28,908 nt of DNA from a virus. Below the pieces are notes generated by a model. It searched no databases, was not told the origin of the DNA, and worked only from the letters and a program-made list of their open reading frames with translations. Positions 6,185 to 14,041 of this stretch are shown piece after piece. How positions within the stretch are numbered: the first letter of the stretch is position 1; each line of letters starts with the position of its first letter. Where the stretch lies: positions 1 through 28,908 of the IMG/VR virus record IMGVR_UViG_3300033388_001398. One strand, written 5' to 3'. The position numbers and the translations under genes are program-made.

Positions 6185-7796
6185 ATTCGCATATTTCAAA
6201 CTATTAGATGAGCTAAAAGCTATGCCAACAAAAGATAGAAATGGTATGATGAGGAAGCTTGCAAAGAATGACTTATTCTTTTTATGTTGGGCTATCATTG
6301 GTTGGGACTTCTACAACCCTAGAGTTAAGAAAGAAAACTATCAGTATAAAAAAGACAGTAAGGGTGAGATAACAACAGAAGAGAACACAGAAGAACAACA
6401 AGAGTTCTTATACCAAGAAGCATTAAGATGTGCAGAGTATCCATTTAACTTCTGTAAACAAGTAGAAGAAGACCCTAATAGATTATTCTTAGTTGCAAGG
6501 GGGCATTTAAAATCATTAACAGTAACAACAGCACAAAACATTCAAGACATATTAAATCATCCTGATTATAGCATAGGTATAGTTAGTTATAACTTAAAGA
6601 TTGCTAAGTCATTCTTAAAACAAATCAAAACTATATTAGAAGATAATAAACTATTGCAGATATTATTCCCTGATATATTATACACTGATGCTAAAAAGCA
6701 AGCTAAGATGTGGAATGAACAAGATGGTATATGTGTAAGAAGAAATACAAGTAGAAAAGAACCTACCTTATGTGCATTTGGATTAGTTGATTCACAGCTA
6801 ACAGGATTCCATTGTGATATATTAAGCTTTGATGATATGGTTAATGAAAACTCTGTAACAAGTGAAGATATGATTTCAAAGACTACTGCAATGTGGGAAC
6901 TATCTGATAACCTTAAGATGATGACAGAGCAAGGAACACAGAAGAGATATGTGGGAACTCGTTATAATCTATATGATACTTATGCAGAGATTATGGAAAG
7001 AGGAACACCGTTTGTTATTATCCCTGCTACTGATGATGGTACATTAGACGGCGAGACTATATTCTTAACATCTCACCAATGGGGCAAGATGAAAGTTGAA
7101 CAAGGTTCACATACTACATACTTACAGAACTTACTAAACCCTAAAGGTTCAAGAGAAAGACAACTTGATGTTGCTGACTTACAATACTACGGTAAGCTAG
7201 ATGAATCACAGATTAAATTACAACTAATAAGATATATACTTGTTGACCCTGCTAATGCTAAGAATAAGAACTCAGACTATTCAGCATTTATAGTAATAGG
7301 TACAAGTGAAACAGGTAAGATATATATACTTGATATAGTAAGAGATAAGCTAGACCCTACTGAAAGAGTAGAGACATTATTTAAACTACATCGTAAGTAC
7401 AAGCCTTTAAGAGTTGGGTATGAAGAGATTGCATTAGCCAGTGATATACACCATATCCGTAAAAAGATGGAGGAGGAACTTTACCCCTTTACAATTTTAA
7501 AACTAGGTGGTAGAATAAAGAAAGAAGAAAGAATAAGAGATATGCTACAGCCTTATCTTGAAGCACATAAGATATACATACCTACTGAGTTGATGTATAC
7601 AGATTATGAAGACAAGGAAGTAAATCTAACTAAAGACTTTGAGATAGAGATGGATTCATTTCCAGTAGGTAAGCACGATGATATGTTAGATGCATTAGCG
7701 AGACTAGGAGATATAAACTTAATCTTCCCACAAGAGGAAGAAGAACAAGAAGAAGATAACACAATAAACGAAAGGGATAGCTATACAGGTTATTAA
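6171..7796 (+). CDS. terL: Terminase large subunit (541 aa)
   Basis: The ATP-driven motor and nuclease that packages DNA through the portal. The N-terminal ATPase has a variant Walker A, LVARGHLKS (107-115), a Walker B with catalytic acidic residue, DILSFDDMV (216-224), and a coupling motif VGTRYNLYDT (261-270). The C-terminal RNase H-like nuclease shows its acidic residues in YILVDPANA (D359), VGYEE (E418/E419) and KHDDMLDALA (D503/D504). Length is normal. The tail is acidic (QEEEEQEEDN). GGAGG lies five bases before the ATG. The portal gene follows. Confidence 0.95.
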   Translation: MLKDRFAYFKLLDELKAMPTKDRNGMMRKLAKNDLFFLCWAIIGWDFYNPRVKKENYQYKKDSKGEITTEENTEEQQEFLYQEALRCAEYPFNFCKQVEEDPNRLFLVARGHLKSLTVTTAQNIQDILNHPDYSIGIVSYNLKIAKSFLKQIKTILEDNKLLQILFPDILYTDAKKQAKMWNEQDGICVRRNTSRKEPTLCAFGLVDSQLTGFHCDILSFDDMVNENSVTSEDMISKTTAMWELSDNLKMMTEQGTQKRYVGTRYNLYDTYAEIMERGTPFVIIPATDDGTLDGETIFLTSHQWGKMKVEQGSHTTYLQNLLNPKGSRERQLDVADLQYYGKLDESQIKLQLIRYILVDPANAKNKNSDYSAFIVIGTSETGKIYILDIVRDKLDPTERVETLFKLHRKYKPLRVGYEEIALASDIHHIRKKMEEELYPFTILKLGGRIKKEERIRDMLQPYLEAHKIYIPTELMYTDYEDKEVNLTKDFEIEMDSFPVGKHDDMLDALARLGDINLIFPQEEEEQEEDNTINERDSYTGY

Positions 7797-7802
7797 AACA
7801 AA

Positions 7803-9761
7803 ATGAAACTAGATAACATTAAAGAATTAGATAACATCTTAGATAAACTAACTAAGAAAGAAAAACAAGAGATAACAGCAGAGGTAACTGGTTCAGTTGA
7901 TGATGATACTAAACAGCACGCTGAAAGAATACAAACATACGAGGAGATTATTAAAACATCTAGGTCTAAAGTAACAGACCCAGTGAAGAATCATCCTTGG
8001 GAAAAAGCAAGTAACATTAAAATACCAATGATATTAGCAGATAGTAACAGTATCGCCTCTATGATTTCAACAGCAGTATTACAAGACGAGATAGTAAAAG
8101 GTGTTGTTATTGGTAAAGATTCTGTTGAAGTAAATAGCAAACAAGCAAAGGATGGCAAAACAGAACAACCATTAGGTAAACAGGACAGAGCAGATAGAAT
8201 GGCAGAGTATGTTAATTATCTATTAAAATCTAAGATACCTGACTGGGAAGAAACACAAGACTATTTATTCTCAAGAAGTGCTTTATTAGGTAGCCAGTTT
8301 AAAAAGACTTACTGGTGTCCTATTGATAAAGTAGTAAAGAGTGAGTTAATTAACTATGATAACATTATTATATCAGAATCACCTACATTAGAAACAGCAG
8401 ATAGAATTACACATACATATAGCTTAACTATGAGTGAGATTATTGGTAGACAAAGAGCAGGTATTTATTCTAAAGTAGATTTAGAAGAAAAAGAAGATGC
8501 AAACTACGAGATATTAGAAACACATACTTGGTATGACTTAGATGATGACGGTATTAAAGAACCTTATATTATTACACATATTAAGAGTGGAGAATTATTA
8601 AGTATACAGAAACGATTTGATAATGAAGATATTAACTATAACGACAAGAAAGAAGTTATATCTATTAAACCAGTAGAATACTTTACTAAGTATGGGTTTA
8701 TAAGAGATACAGAAAACCCTATCTACGATATTGGATTCGGTCAATTGCTAATGCCAATGAATAAAACATCTAATACTATTGTTAACCAACTAATAGATGC
8801 TGGTACACTTGCTAATACAAGTGGTGGTATTATCGGTGGAGGTTCTGGTATAAGAAGTGGTAACTCTATGAAACTTAAAATGGGTGAGTGGAAAGTATTA
8901 ACTGAAGCTTATGACTTAAAAGCTAATATAGTTCCTATTCAAGGTTCTGAACCATCACCAACATTATTTGCATTGTTAGGTTCATTAACACAGGCATCTA
9001 AGGATATTACAAGCATAAATAGTATTAACCCTGAAAGCATTGGAGCTAATACACCAGCTACAACTACATTGTATATGATAGAACAAGGTTTAACAGAACT
9101 AAAAGCTATCTATAATAGAATCCGTAGGTCTATGAAGGAAGAAACTAAAAAGATTCTATACTTCACAGAGAAGTTCGGTGATGTTAATGATTACATTGAG
9201 GATATGGATTTCGGACAAGCTAGTAAAGAAGACTGGACTAAGCGTTCTCAATATGAAATTGTACCTATTAACGGAACAGATTCATTAACTAGAGGTCAAA
9301 GTATGATGAGAGCAAATGCTGTGTATGAAATGGCTATTGCAGGTAACAATCCATTTATGAGCTTAGAGGAAGCCACTGAATATATGCTTAAAGCATTGAA
9401 GATTGATAACTTCAAGAACTTAATGCAAGAACCACCACAGCAACAACCTAATCCTATTGAACAGGCTATGGCACAGAATCAAGTTGAACTAGGTAAAGCA
9501 CAGAATCTATTGCTTAATGCACAGGCTGGTTCTATCGAGCAGAAAACACAGTTAGATAAAATGAAACTAGCTATGGATAATATGATTGCTAAGATTGATG
9601 CAAGAAACAAAACTGTTAAGACTAACACAGATGCAATAGCACAGATTGCTAAGGCACAAGAGACAGAAGAAAGTATTGTCGAAGAGAAAGAAATAGTAGA
9701 TAAGTATTCAGGTACATTAACTTTACCTAAAGCACCAAACCCATTTGAAGGAGGTGAATAA
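7803..9761 (+). CDS. Portal protein, P22-like type (652 aa)
   Basis: Forms the dodecameric DNA gate at one capsid vertex. Position straight after terL, length, and the motif WEKASNIKIPMI (about residues 61-72) agree with the P22/podovirus portal type. The middle part carries RAGIYSKVDLEE and FGQLLMPMNK segments typical of the stem and wing. A long C-terminal helical region, rich in Gln, Ala and Lys (about 560-635), fits the barrel helix. The ribosome-binding site is weak, suggesting coupling to terL six bases upstream. It ends with GGAGGTGA, which serves the next gene. Confidence 0.9.
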   Translation: MKLDNIKELDNILDKLTKKEKQEITAEVTGSVDDDTKQHAERIQTYEEIIKTSRSKVTDPVKNHPWEKASNIKIPMILADSNSIASMISTAVLQDEIVKGVVIGKDSVEVNSKQAKDGKTEQPLGKQDRADRMAEYVNYLLKSKIPDWEETQDYLFSRSALLGSQFKKTYWCPIDKVVKSELINYDNIIISESPTLETADRITHTYSLTMSEIIGRQRAGIYSKVDLEEKEDANYEILETHTWYDLDDDGIKEPYIITHIKSGELLSIQKRFDNEDINYNDKKEVISIKPVEYFTKYGFIRDTENPIYDIGFGQLLMPMNKTSNTIVNQLIDAGTLANTSGGIIGGGSGIRSGNSMKLKMGEWKVLTEAYDLKANIVPIQGSEPSPTLFALLGSLTQASKDITSINSINPESIGANTPATTTLYMIEQGLTELKAIYNRIRRSMKEETKKILYFTEKFGDVNDYIEDMDFGQASKEDWTKRSQYEIVPINGTDSLTRGQSMMRANAVYEMAIAGNNPFMSLEEATEYMLKALKIDNFKNLMQEPPQQQPNPIEQAMAQNQVELGKAQNLLLNAQAGSIEQKTQLDKMKLAMDNMIAKIDARNKTVKTNTDAIAQIAKAQETEESIVEEKEIVDKYSGTLTLPKAPNPFEGGE

Positions 9762-10168
9762 TGTACAGCAAAGACTTTGAGTTTATGAATAAGTATAAGT
9801 CAGTAATGGGTAATACATCATCGTACTTCAAAACAGGATTGTTTAAAAGAAAGATAATGCGATACTCTACACATTTTCATTATGGTATTAAACAAGAAGG
9901 GTATGCCTGTTTAGTGTATTGCAAAACAAAACAAGAAGCATTAAATATGTATAAACAATATATTGAAGCCTTAATCCCTTATAGAAGTGCTAGCAATAGA
10001 GATATGAAGAACTTAAACATAGTATGGAGATGGTTACCAGAGGTTAAGTATATTAAACAAAAAGCAGACAAAGATTTACAGACTAAAGCAGTGGATGGTT
10101 GGTATGTAAAGTCAAGGTTTGTACTCGCCACAGACAAGGAAATAAAAAGGAGTAACTTAAATGGATAG
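9761..10168 (+). CDS. Hypothetical protein between portal and scaffold (135 aa)
   Basis: Start overlaps the portal stop (TAATG), preceded by GGAGGTGA. The protein is basic and aromatic (YSTHFHYGIKQEGYACLVY, about residues 35-53), with a helix FCKTKQEALNMYKQYI-like segment after it. It could belong to the packaging or head module by position only. No family recognised. Confidence 0.65.
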   Translation: MYSKDFEFMNKYKSVMGNTSSYFKTGLFKRKIMRYSTHFHYGIKQEGYACLVYCKTKQEALNMYKQYIEALIPYRSASNRDMKNLNIVWRWLPEVKYIKQKADKDLQTKAVDGWYVKSRFVLATDKEIKRSNLNG

Positions 10169-10433
10169 AATAACACAATCCCAGTTTAACAGCTGGAAAA
10201 AGGAAGAAGCAGGAAAGCTATTCTTTGACTGGATAAAAGGAAATATCAAGGCAGAGAAGATTAAACTAGAAAGTATATCTAAAACTTCACTTAATTGTAG
10301 TCAAGAAGATTACTATAAGAAATGTGTAGTATGTGGAATTAATATAAGAAACTGGCAAGATATACTAGAAGCTAAAGTAGATTTCATACAAGGAGATGAA
10401 GAAAATGAAAAGCAAACTAAAGGAAATAAGTAA
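10161..10433 (+). CDS. Hypothetical protein with cysteine cluster (90 aa)
   Basis: AAAAGGAG lies upstream of the ATG. The N-terminal part (MDRITQSQFNSWKKEEAG) is helical. The middle has cysteines in NCSQ and KCVVCG (about residues 54-67), which may bind metal. It resembles small proteins often found between portal and scaffold in podophages, none with known function. Its last 29 bases overlap the co-chaperonin gene. Confidence 0.6.
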   Translation: MDRITQSQFNSWKKEEAGKLFFDWIKGNIKAEKIKLESISKTSLNCSQEDYYKKCVVCGINIRNWQDILEAKVDFIQGDEENEKQTKGNK

Positions 10434-10722
10434 ATACGAACCACTTAACACTTACATATTAGTAAAGGTAAAAATCATTAAAGAAACTGATGATGGTTGG
10501 ACACATAGTACAGATGTTAAGAACAGAGGAACATTTGAGAATAAAACTGGTATTATTATAAAACTAGGTAATTCTCTACATAAGGAATACAGACACCTGA
10601 ATGTTGGTGATGAAGTAAGATTTCACGAACATAGAGGGGAAGCTGTTGGGCAGGATGATGACTATTTGTATAGAGCTATACAAGATGTTGACATCTATTT
10701 AATAACTAAGAAAGGAAACTAA
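10405..10722 (+). CDS. GroES / T4 gp31-like co-chaperonin (105 aa)
   Basis: Likely lid of the chaperonin ring. The GroES pattern is visible: YEPLNTYILVK (11-21, like PLHDRVIVK), an exposed loop (about 25-45), TGIIIKLGNS (48-57, like GEVLAVGNG), LNVGDEVRFHEHRG (65-78, like VKVGDIVIF) and YRAIQDVDIYLI (89-100, like SDILAI). Length is close to GroES (97) and gp31 (111). The GroEL docking tripeptide of the mobile loop (GGIVL in GroES) is replaced by DGWTH. ATG 10405 is chosen over 10396 because AGGAG lies nine bases before it. It sits immediately before scaffold and capsid genes, as expected for a capsid-folding partner; the chaperonin ring is encoded at 2790-4211. Confidence 0.8.
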   Translation: MKSKLKEISKYEPLNTYILVKVKIIKETDDGWTHSTDVKNRGTFENKTGIIIKLGNSLHKEYRHLNVGDEVRFHEHRGEAVGQDDDYLYRAIQDVDIYLITKKGN

Positions 10723-10723
10723 G

Positions 10724-11638
10724 ATGACATTTAATAACGAAGAGACTACACCAGTAGTAGAGGAACACGCTTCAGATGTTGTAACAGAAAAGAAATTTTC
10801 TGAGCTAACAAATGAGGACTTAAAAGGAATGAACCAAGAAGAAGTAGAGAACTATGCTAAAGGACAAGGCTGGCAATCAGCTGAGAACTTTAGAGGAGAC
10901 CCTAGAAAAGTCAAGACTGCTATGCAATTTATAAATGACGGTAAGAACGAATTACCTATTATAAGAGCTAATAATAAGAAGCTAGCAGATAGTAACGACC
11001 AACTAAGAAAAGATATGGCTAATTCTACAAAGACTCTAATGGCTAAAATGGAAAGACAAGATGCTAGACATAAGAAAGAACTAGAGAGAGGCATTAAAGA
11101 AGCTGAGAGTAAGATAGCTAAAGCTACAGTTGACTTTGATGTTGTAACTGCCACACAAGAGACAGAGAACAAGGTTGTAATGCAGAATGAGCTAGATGTT
11201 ATGGAAAATGATACTAAGCAGATTCAGGCTCAAACACAACAAACAGAACAACAAAAGGTCAAAGAGTGGGAAACTTGGAGAGGTGGAGTAGAAGCTAATG
11301 AGTTGTTAAGGCAAGACCCAGTTAAATTTATGGGATTTGAAAGAATGGTTGGCGAAACATATATGCAAAACAAAGACCTTCCTACAAGCGAGATTATACA
11401 ACTAGCTAAAGATAAGGCGTATTCTAAAGCATCAGCACCTAATATTCAAGGAGCTAACTCGTCTAAGTCTAAGCCATCATCACCTAGTATTTCAAGAGAA
11501 GATAGGGACTGGATAAACTCTAACATCACAAACGAAACTCAAATGATGAAAAACAGAGGAGCTAGTAACGATGAAATCAAAGCTTATACTAAAAAGCAAA
11601 CAAAACATTATGAATCAAAATTAGAAGAGGAACAATAA
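10724..11638 (+). CDS. Scaffolding protein (304 aa)
   Basis: Acts as the internal template for procapsid assembly. The call rests on position between portal and capsid genes and on composition: acidic N-terminus (TNEDLKGMNQEEVENYAKGQGW, about 27-48), a long charged coiled coil (about 85-190), and a basic C-terminal region (KKQTKHYESKL) of the kind that binds capsid subunits. No protease domain is seen. Confidence 0.75.
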   Translation: MTFNNEETTPVVEEHASDVVTEKKFSELTNEDLKGMNQEEVENYAKGQGWQSAENFRGDPRKVKTAMQFINDGKNELPIIRANNKKLADSNDQLRKDMANSTKTLMAKMERQDARHKKELERGIKEAESKIAKATVDFDVVTATQETENKVVMQNELDVMENDTKQIQAQTQQTEQQKVKEWETWRGGVEANELLRQDPVKFMGFERMVGETYMQNKDLPTSEIIQLAKDKAYSKASAPNIQGANSSKSKPSSPSISREDRDWINSNITNETQMMKNRGASNDEIKAYTKKQTKHYESKLEEEQ

Positions 11639-11639
11639 A

Positions 11640-12152
11640 ATGACTGATAACAAACCAAATAAAACAGATAATTCAGCAACTAATGTGGCGAAAATAACAC
11701 CGATTGAAGAGAAGACAACAAAAGTGCTTGACAATCCGTTAGATGCATTGCATAATATAAAGATAGATAAAAAGGTATATAAAGAAACAGGAATGTTTGA
11801 TATACCAGAGGAACATAAAGACCCGCGTTTTGCTTACGCTTTCCCTTTAATCTCACAAGTTGGCGAGAAACAAAAAAAAGGATGGCATTTATACTCAGAA
11901 ACAATGAGTAAAGCAAAAGATATCGAAGGGCGAGTAGGAAGTGCTATATCATTCTTTGGAAGTCTTGACGATGAGTTAAAAGAATTAGGTCATATTGTAA
12001 TGATTAAAACAAAAGACTCATACAACGAAGAGAAAGAATACATCCAAAAACAAACTGATAGGCAAGAGGAAAGCATTGCAACAGATGCAAAAAATATCAA
12101 AGGTAATTATGGCGAAATCACTAAGGACGATAAGACTAAGATAAAACTATAA
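11640..12152 (+). CDS. Head-region protein of unknown role (170 aa)
   Basis: Begins one base after the scaffold stop. The core segment RFAYAFPLISQVGEKQKKGW (61-80), followed by GHIVMIKTKDSYNEEKE (about 116-132), resembles proteins seen next to capsid genes in podophages. Both ends are charged and probably disordered. A promoter-like TTGACA-N17-CATAAT lies inside at 11728-11756. The gene ends before a strong terminator. Confidence 0.6.
   Translation: MTDNKPNKTDNSATNVAKITPIEEKTTKVLDNPLDALHNIKIDKKVYKETGMFDIPEEHKDPRFAYAFPLISQVGEKQKKGWHLYSETMSKAKDIEGRVGSAISFFGSLDDELKELGHIVMIKTKDSYNEEKEYIQKQTDRQEESIATDAKNIKGNYGEITKDDKTKIKL
11728..11756 (+). promoter_or_regulatory. Promoter-like site inside a gene, ahead of the capsid genes
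   Basis: TTGACA (11728-11733), 17 bases, then CATAAT (11751-11756): one mismatch to consensus, at the first -10 base, which weakens it. It could give extra transcription toward the capsid genes. Chance is possible in AT-rich coding DNA. Confidence 0.3.
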
Positions 12153-12171
12153 TTCATAACAATTTAACAAT

Positions 12172-12213
12172 AAAAAGGAACTTTATGCAGATAAACTGTA
12201 TAGGTTCTTTTTT
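12172..12213 (+). terminator. Rho-independent terminator before the capsid cassette
   Basis: AAAAAGGAAC (12172-12181) pairs with GTTCTTTTT (12204-12212), including one G-U. An inner stem ATGCAG/CTGTAT is also possible. The T-run (12208-12213) forms the terminator tail. It lies 20 bases before the next ATG and probably lowers read-through, adjusting levels of head proteins. Confidence 0.7.
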
Positions 12214-12233
12214 GCTATATAAGGATAAATAAA

Positions 12234-12821
12234 ATGGCAAATACAGATAATGCTTTCGGTTTTAGACCAATTATGTCTAAGGATGGAAGCGGATGGAACG
12301 GTAAGGTTACTAAATATTACATTCCGTCAGGAGTAGCAACTAATGTTTTCATTGGTGATGCAGTCGTAAAGACAGGTACAGCTAATACAGCAACAATTCA
12401 AGGGCATAAGCCAGGTACTTTACCAGCTTTAGCTTTAGCAGCAGCAACAGCAACAACACCTATTACAGGTATTGTAGTTGGATTTGAACCAGTAACAGAC
12501 GAATCTACAAGATACGGTACAGGTGGAACAGATAGAGTTGCATTCGTAGTAGATGACCCAAGAGCTGTATTCGAAGTTCAATGTTCAGGTGATTTTGATG
12601 CAGTAGACACAGGTCTAAATGCTCAAATCGTAGTAGCAGCTGGCTCAACAGCAACTAACCAATCAGGTTACGAAGTGTTAGACACATTCGCAGCAACAGT
12701 TACAAGTCAAATTAAGGCTTTAAGACTAGCTGATAAAGAAGATAACGCTCTAGGAACTAATGCAGTTGTAGAAGTTATCATAAACAACCATACTGAGTCT
12801 AACAACTCATTAGGATTATAA
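12234..12821 (+). CDS. Capsid decoration-type protein (195 aa)
   Basis: A small Ala/Thr/Gly-rich beta protein with phage-head-protein features: NAFGFRPIMSKDGSGWNGKV (6-25), FIGDAVVKTGT (37-47), ITGIVVGFEP (about 78-87) and VVDDPRAVFEVQ (106-117). Proteins of this type usually sit beside the major capsid gene in podophages and are probably head decoration or stabilising proteins. It has AAGGA nine bases upstream and is followed by the major capsid gene. Confidence 0.72.
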   Translation: MANTDNAFGFRPIMSKDGSGWNGKVTKYYIPSGVATNVFIGDAVVKTGTANTATIQGHKPGTLPALALAAATATTPITGIVVGFEPVTDESTRYGTGGTDRVAFVVDDPRAVFEVQCSGDFDAVDTGLNAQIVVAAGSTATNQSGYEVLDTFAATVTSQIKALRLADKEDNALGTNAVVEVIINNHTESNNSLGL

Positions 12822-12831
12822 GGAGTAAATT

Positions 12832-13758
12832 ATGACAATTACAACAGGTTCATTTCCTAAAATGTTAAAAGAAGGTGTTTATACTATTTTTGGTATGACA
12901 TACAACGAAAAAGAACTTCAATGTAAAGACTTATTTGATACATCAATATCAACAAGAAAATACGAAGAAGCGGTATTAAGTTCACCAATGGGCTTAGCAC
13001 CAGTTAAACCAGAAGGTTCATCTATTAAGTATGACGATATGGAACAAGGCTATACTAACAGAGCGACTAATGTTACTTATGGCTTAGGCTTTATCATTAC
13101 TGAAGAAGAAATGGATGATAACCAATATCCAGCTCATTTACAATCAATGGTAAATACAAGAGCAGGTGCTTTGGCTAAATCAATGAGAACTACTAAAGAA
13201 ATTGTTGGAGCTAATCTATACAATAGAGCTTTCAACTCTGCTTACACATTTGGTGACGGTAAAGAAATGATTTCACTAATCCACCCTTCTAAGGCTGGAA
13301 CTTTCTCAAACGAATTAGCTTCAACAGCTTTATCAGAAGCTTCATTAGAAAGTGCTTTAATTGCTATTAGAGGATTTGAAGATGATAGAGGTAAGTTAAT
13401 CGCTGCTAAAGGTGATAAACTAATCGTTCCAAGACAGTTGAAATACACAGCTGACAAAATTTTAAGGTCTGCAATGTCTACAACTGTAGTAACTGAGAGC
13501 ACAACTGGAGTTACTAACACTAATAAGATTAATTCACTTCAAAATGAATTAGCACCATATACAAATGACTATTTATCAAGTTCAACAGCTTGGTACATTA
13601 GAACAGATGTAGACGGTATGGTTAACTACCAAAGAAAAGCACTAGCTTTCTCTGAAGACAATGAGTTTGATACTAACAATCAAAAATTCAAAGCAACAGA
13701 AAGATATGTGTTTACAATGGACGACCCAAGAGCTATTTATGGTTCAGAAGGTGCTTAA
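12832..13758 (+). CDS. Major capsid protein (308 aa)
   Basis: Main shell protein, HK97-fold family by pattern. Evidence: the sequence block GLAPVKPEGSSIKYDDMEQG (about 54-73) leading into YGLGFIITEEEMDDNQY (84-100), both typical of phage major capsid proteins, and the terminal motif MDDPRAIYGSEG. Strong AAGGAG site ten bases downstream of the previous stop. It shares its transcript with the decoration protein and is followed by a hairpin. A likely client of the phage chaperonins. Confidence 0.88.
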   Translation: MTITTGSFPKMLKEGVYTIFGMTYNEKELQCKDLFDTSISTRKYEEAVLSSPMGLAPVKPEGSSIKYDDMEQGYTNRATNVTYGLGFIITEEEMDDNQYPAHLQSMVNTRAGALAKSMRTTKEIVGANLYNRAFNSAYTFGDGKEMISLIHPSKAGTFSNELASTALSEASLESALIAIRGFEDDRGKLIAAKGDKLIVPRQLKYTADKILRSAMSTTVVTESTTGVTNTNKINSLQNELAPYTNDYLSSSTAWYIRTDVDGMVNYQRKALAFSEDNEFDTNNQKFKATERYVFTMDDPRAIYGSEGA

Positions 13759-13765
13759 ATTAATC

Positions 13766-13790
13766 AAGGAGGGTGTAAAAACCTTCCTTT
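13766..13790 (+). terminator. Hairpin after the major capsid gene
   Basis: AAGGAGGGT (13766-13774) pairs with ACCTTCCTT (13781-13789), nine pairs with one G-U, around loop GTAAAA. The following TATTATA is a poor T-run, so it may partly terminate or mark an mRNA end rather than fully stop transcription. Confidence 0.55.
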
Positions 13791-13806
13791 ATTATAGGAG
13801 GACGAT

Positions 13807-14040
13807 ATGGTATATAGAAAAGGTCAGCATAATGTAATAGATGACTTCACAGGCTTTAAAAGAAAAAGTGGTGATTTAAAAAAGAATGTATACGGATTTA
13901 TGTGTGATAGTTCTAATTTAGAACCAAGACACCCTCAAGAGACACTAAGAGTAAGAGGCGATAAACAGTCGGTTACAAATGTAAGAAAAGAAACGGTAAT
14001 CTTTCTAGGAGTAAACGAAGTAAAAGCAGAGGATTTATAA
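13807..14040 (+). CDS. Small protein of the post-capsid type (77 aa)
   Basis: GGAGG lies seven bases upstream. The pattern GFKRKSGDLKK...NLEPRHPQETLRVRGDKQSV (about 17-54) recurs in small proteins found between the capsid and head-completion genes of many podophages (FKRKS...EPRHPQ...R.DKQ). The role is not established; a minor structural or assembly role is likely from position. Confidence 0.65.
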   Translation: MVYRKGQHNVIDDFTGFKRKSGDLKKNVYGFMCDSSNLEPRHPQETLRVRGDKQSVTNVRKETVIFLGVNEVKAEDL

Positions 14041-14041
14041 A

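Noticed and set aside
5867-6298. Minus-strand open frame of 143 codons
   Set aside because: It runs opposite to three well-supported plus-strand genes with ribosome-binding sites and has a composition typical of antisense to lysine- and asparagine-rich genes.
12216-12233. T4-like late promoter (GATAAATA) or extended -10 before the decoration gene
   Set aside because: Too close to the ATG for a normal leader, one mismatch, and no T4-type late sigma factor is seen in the window.
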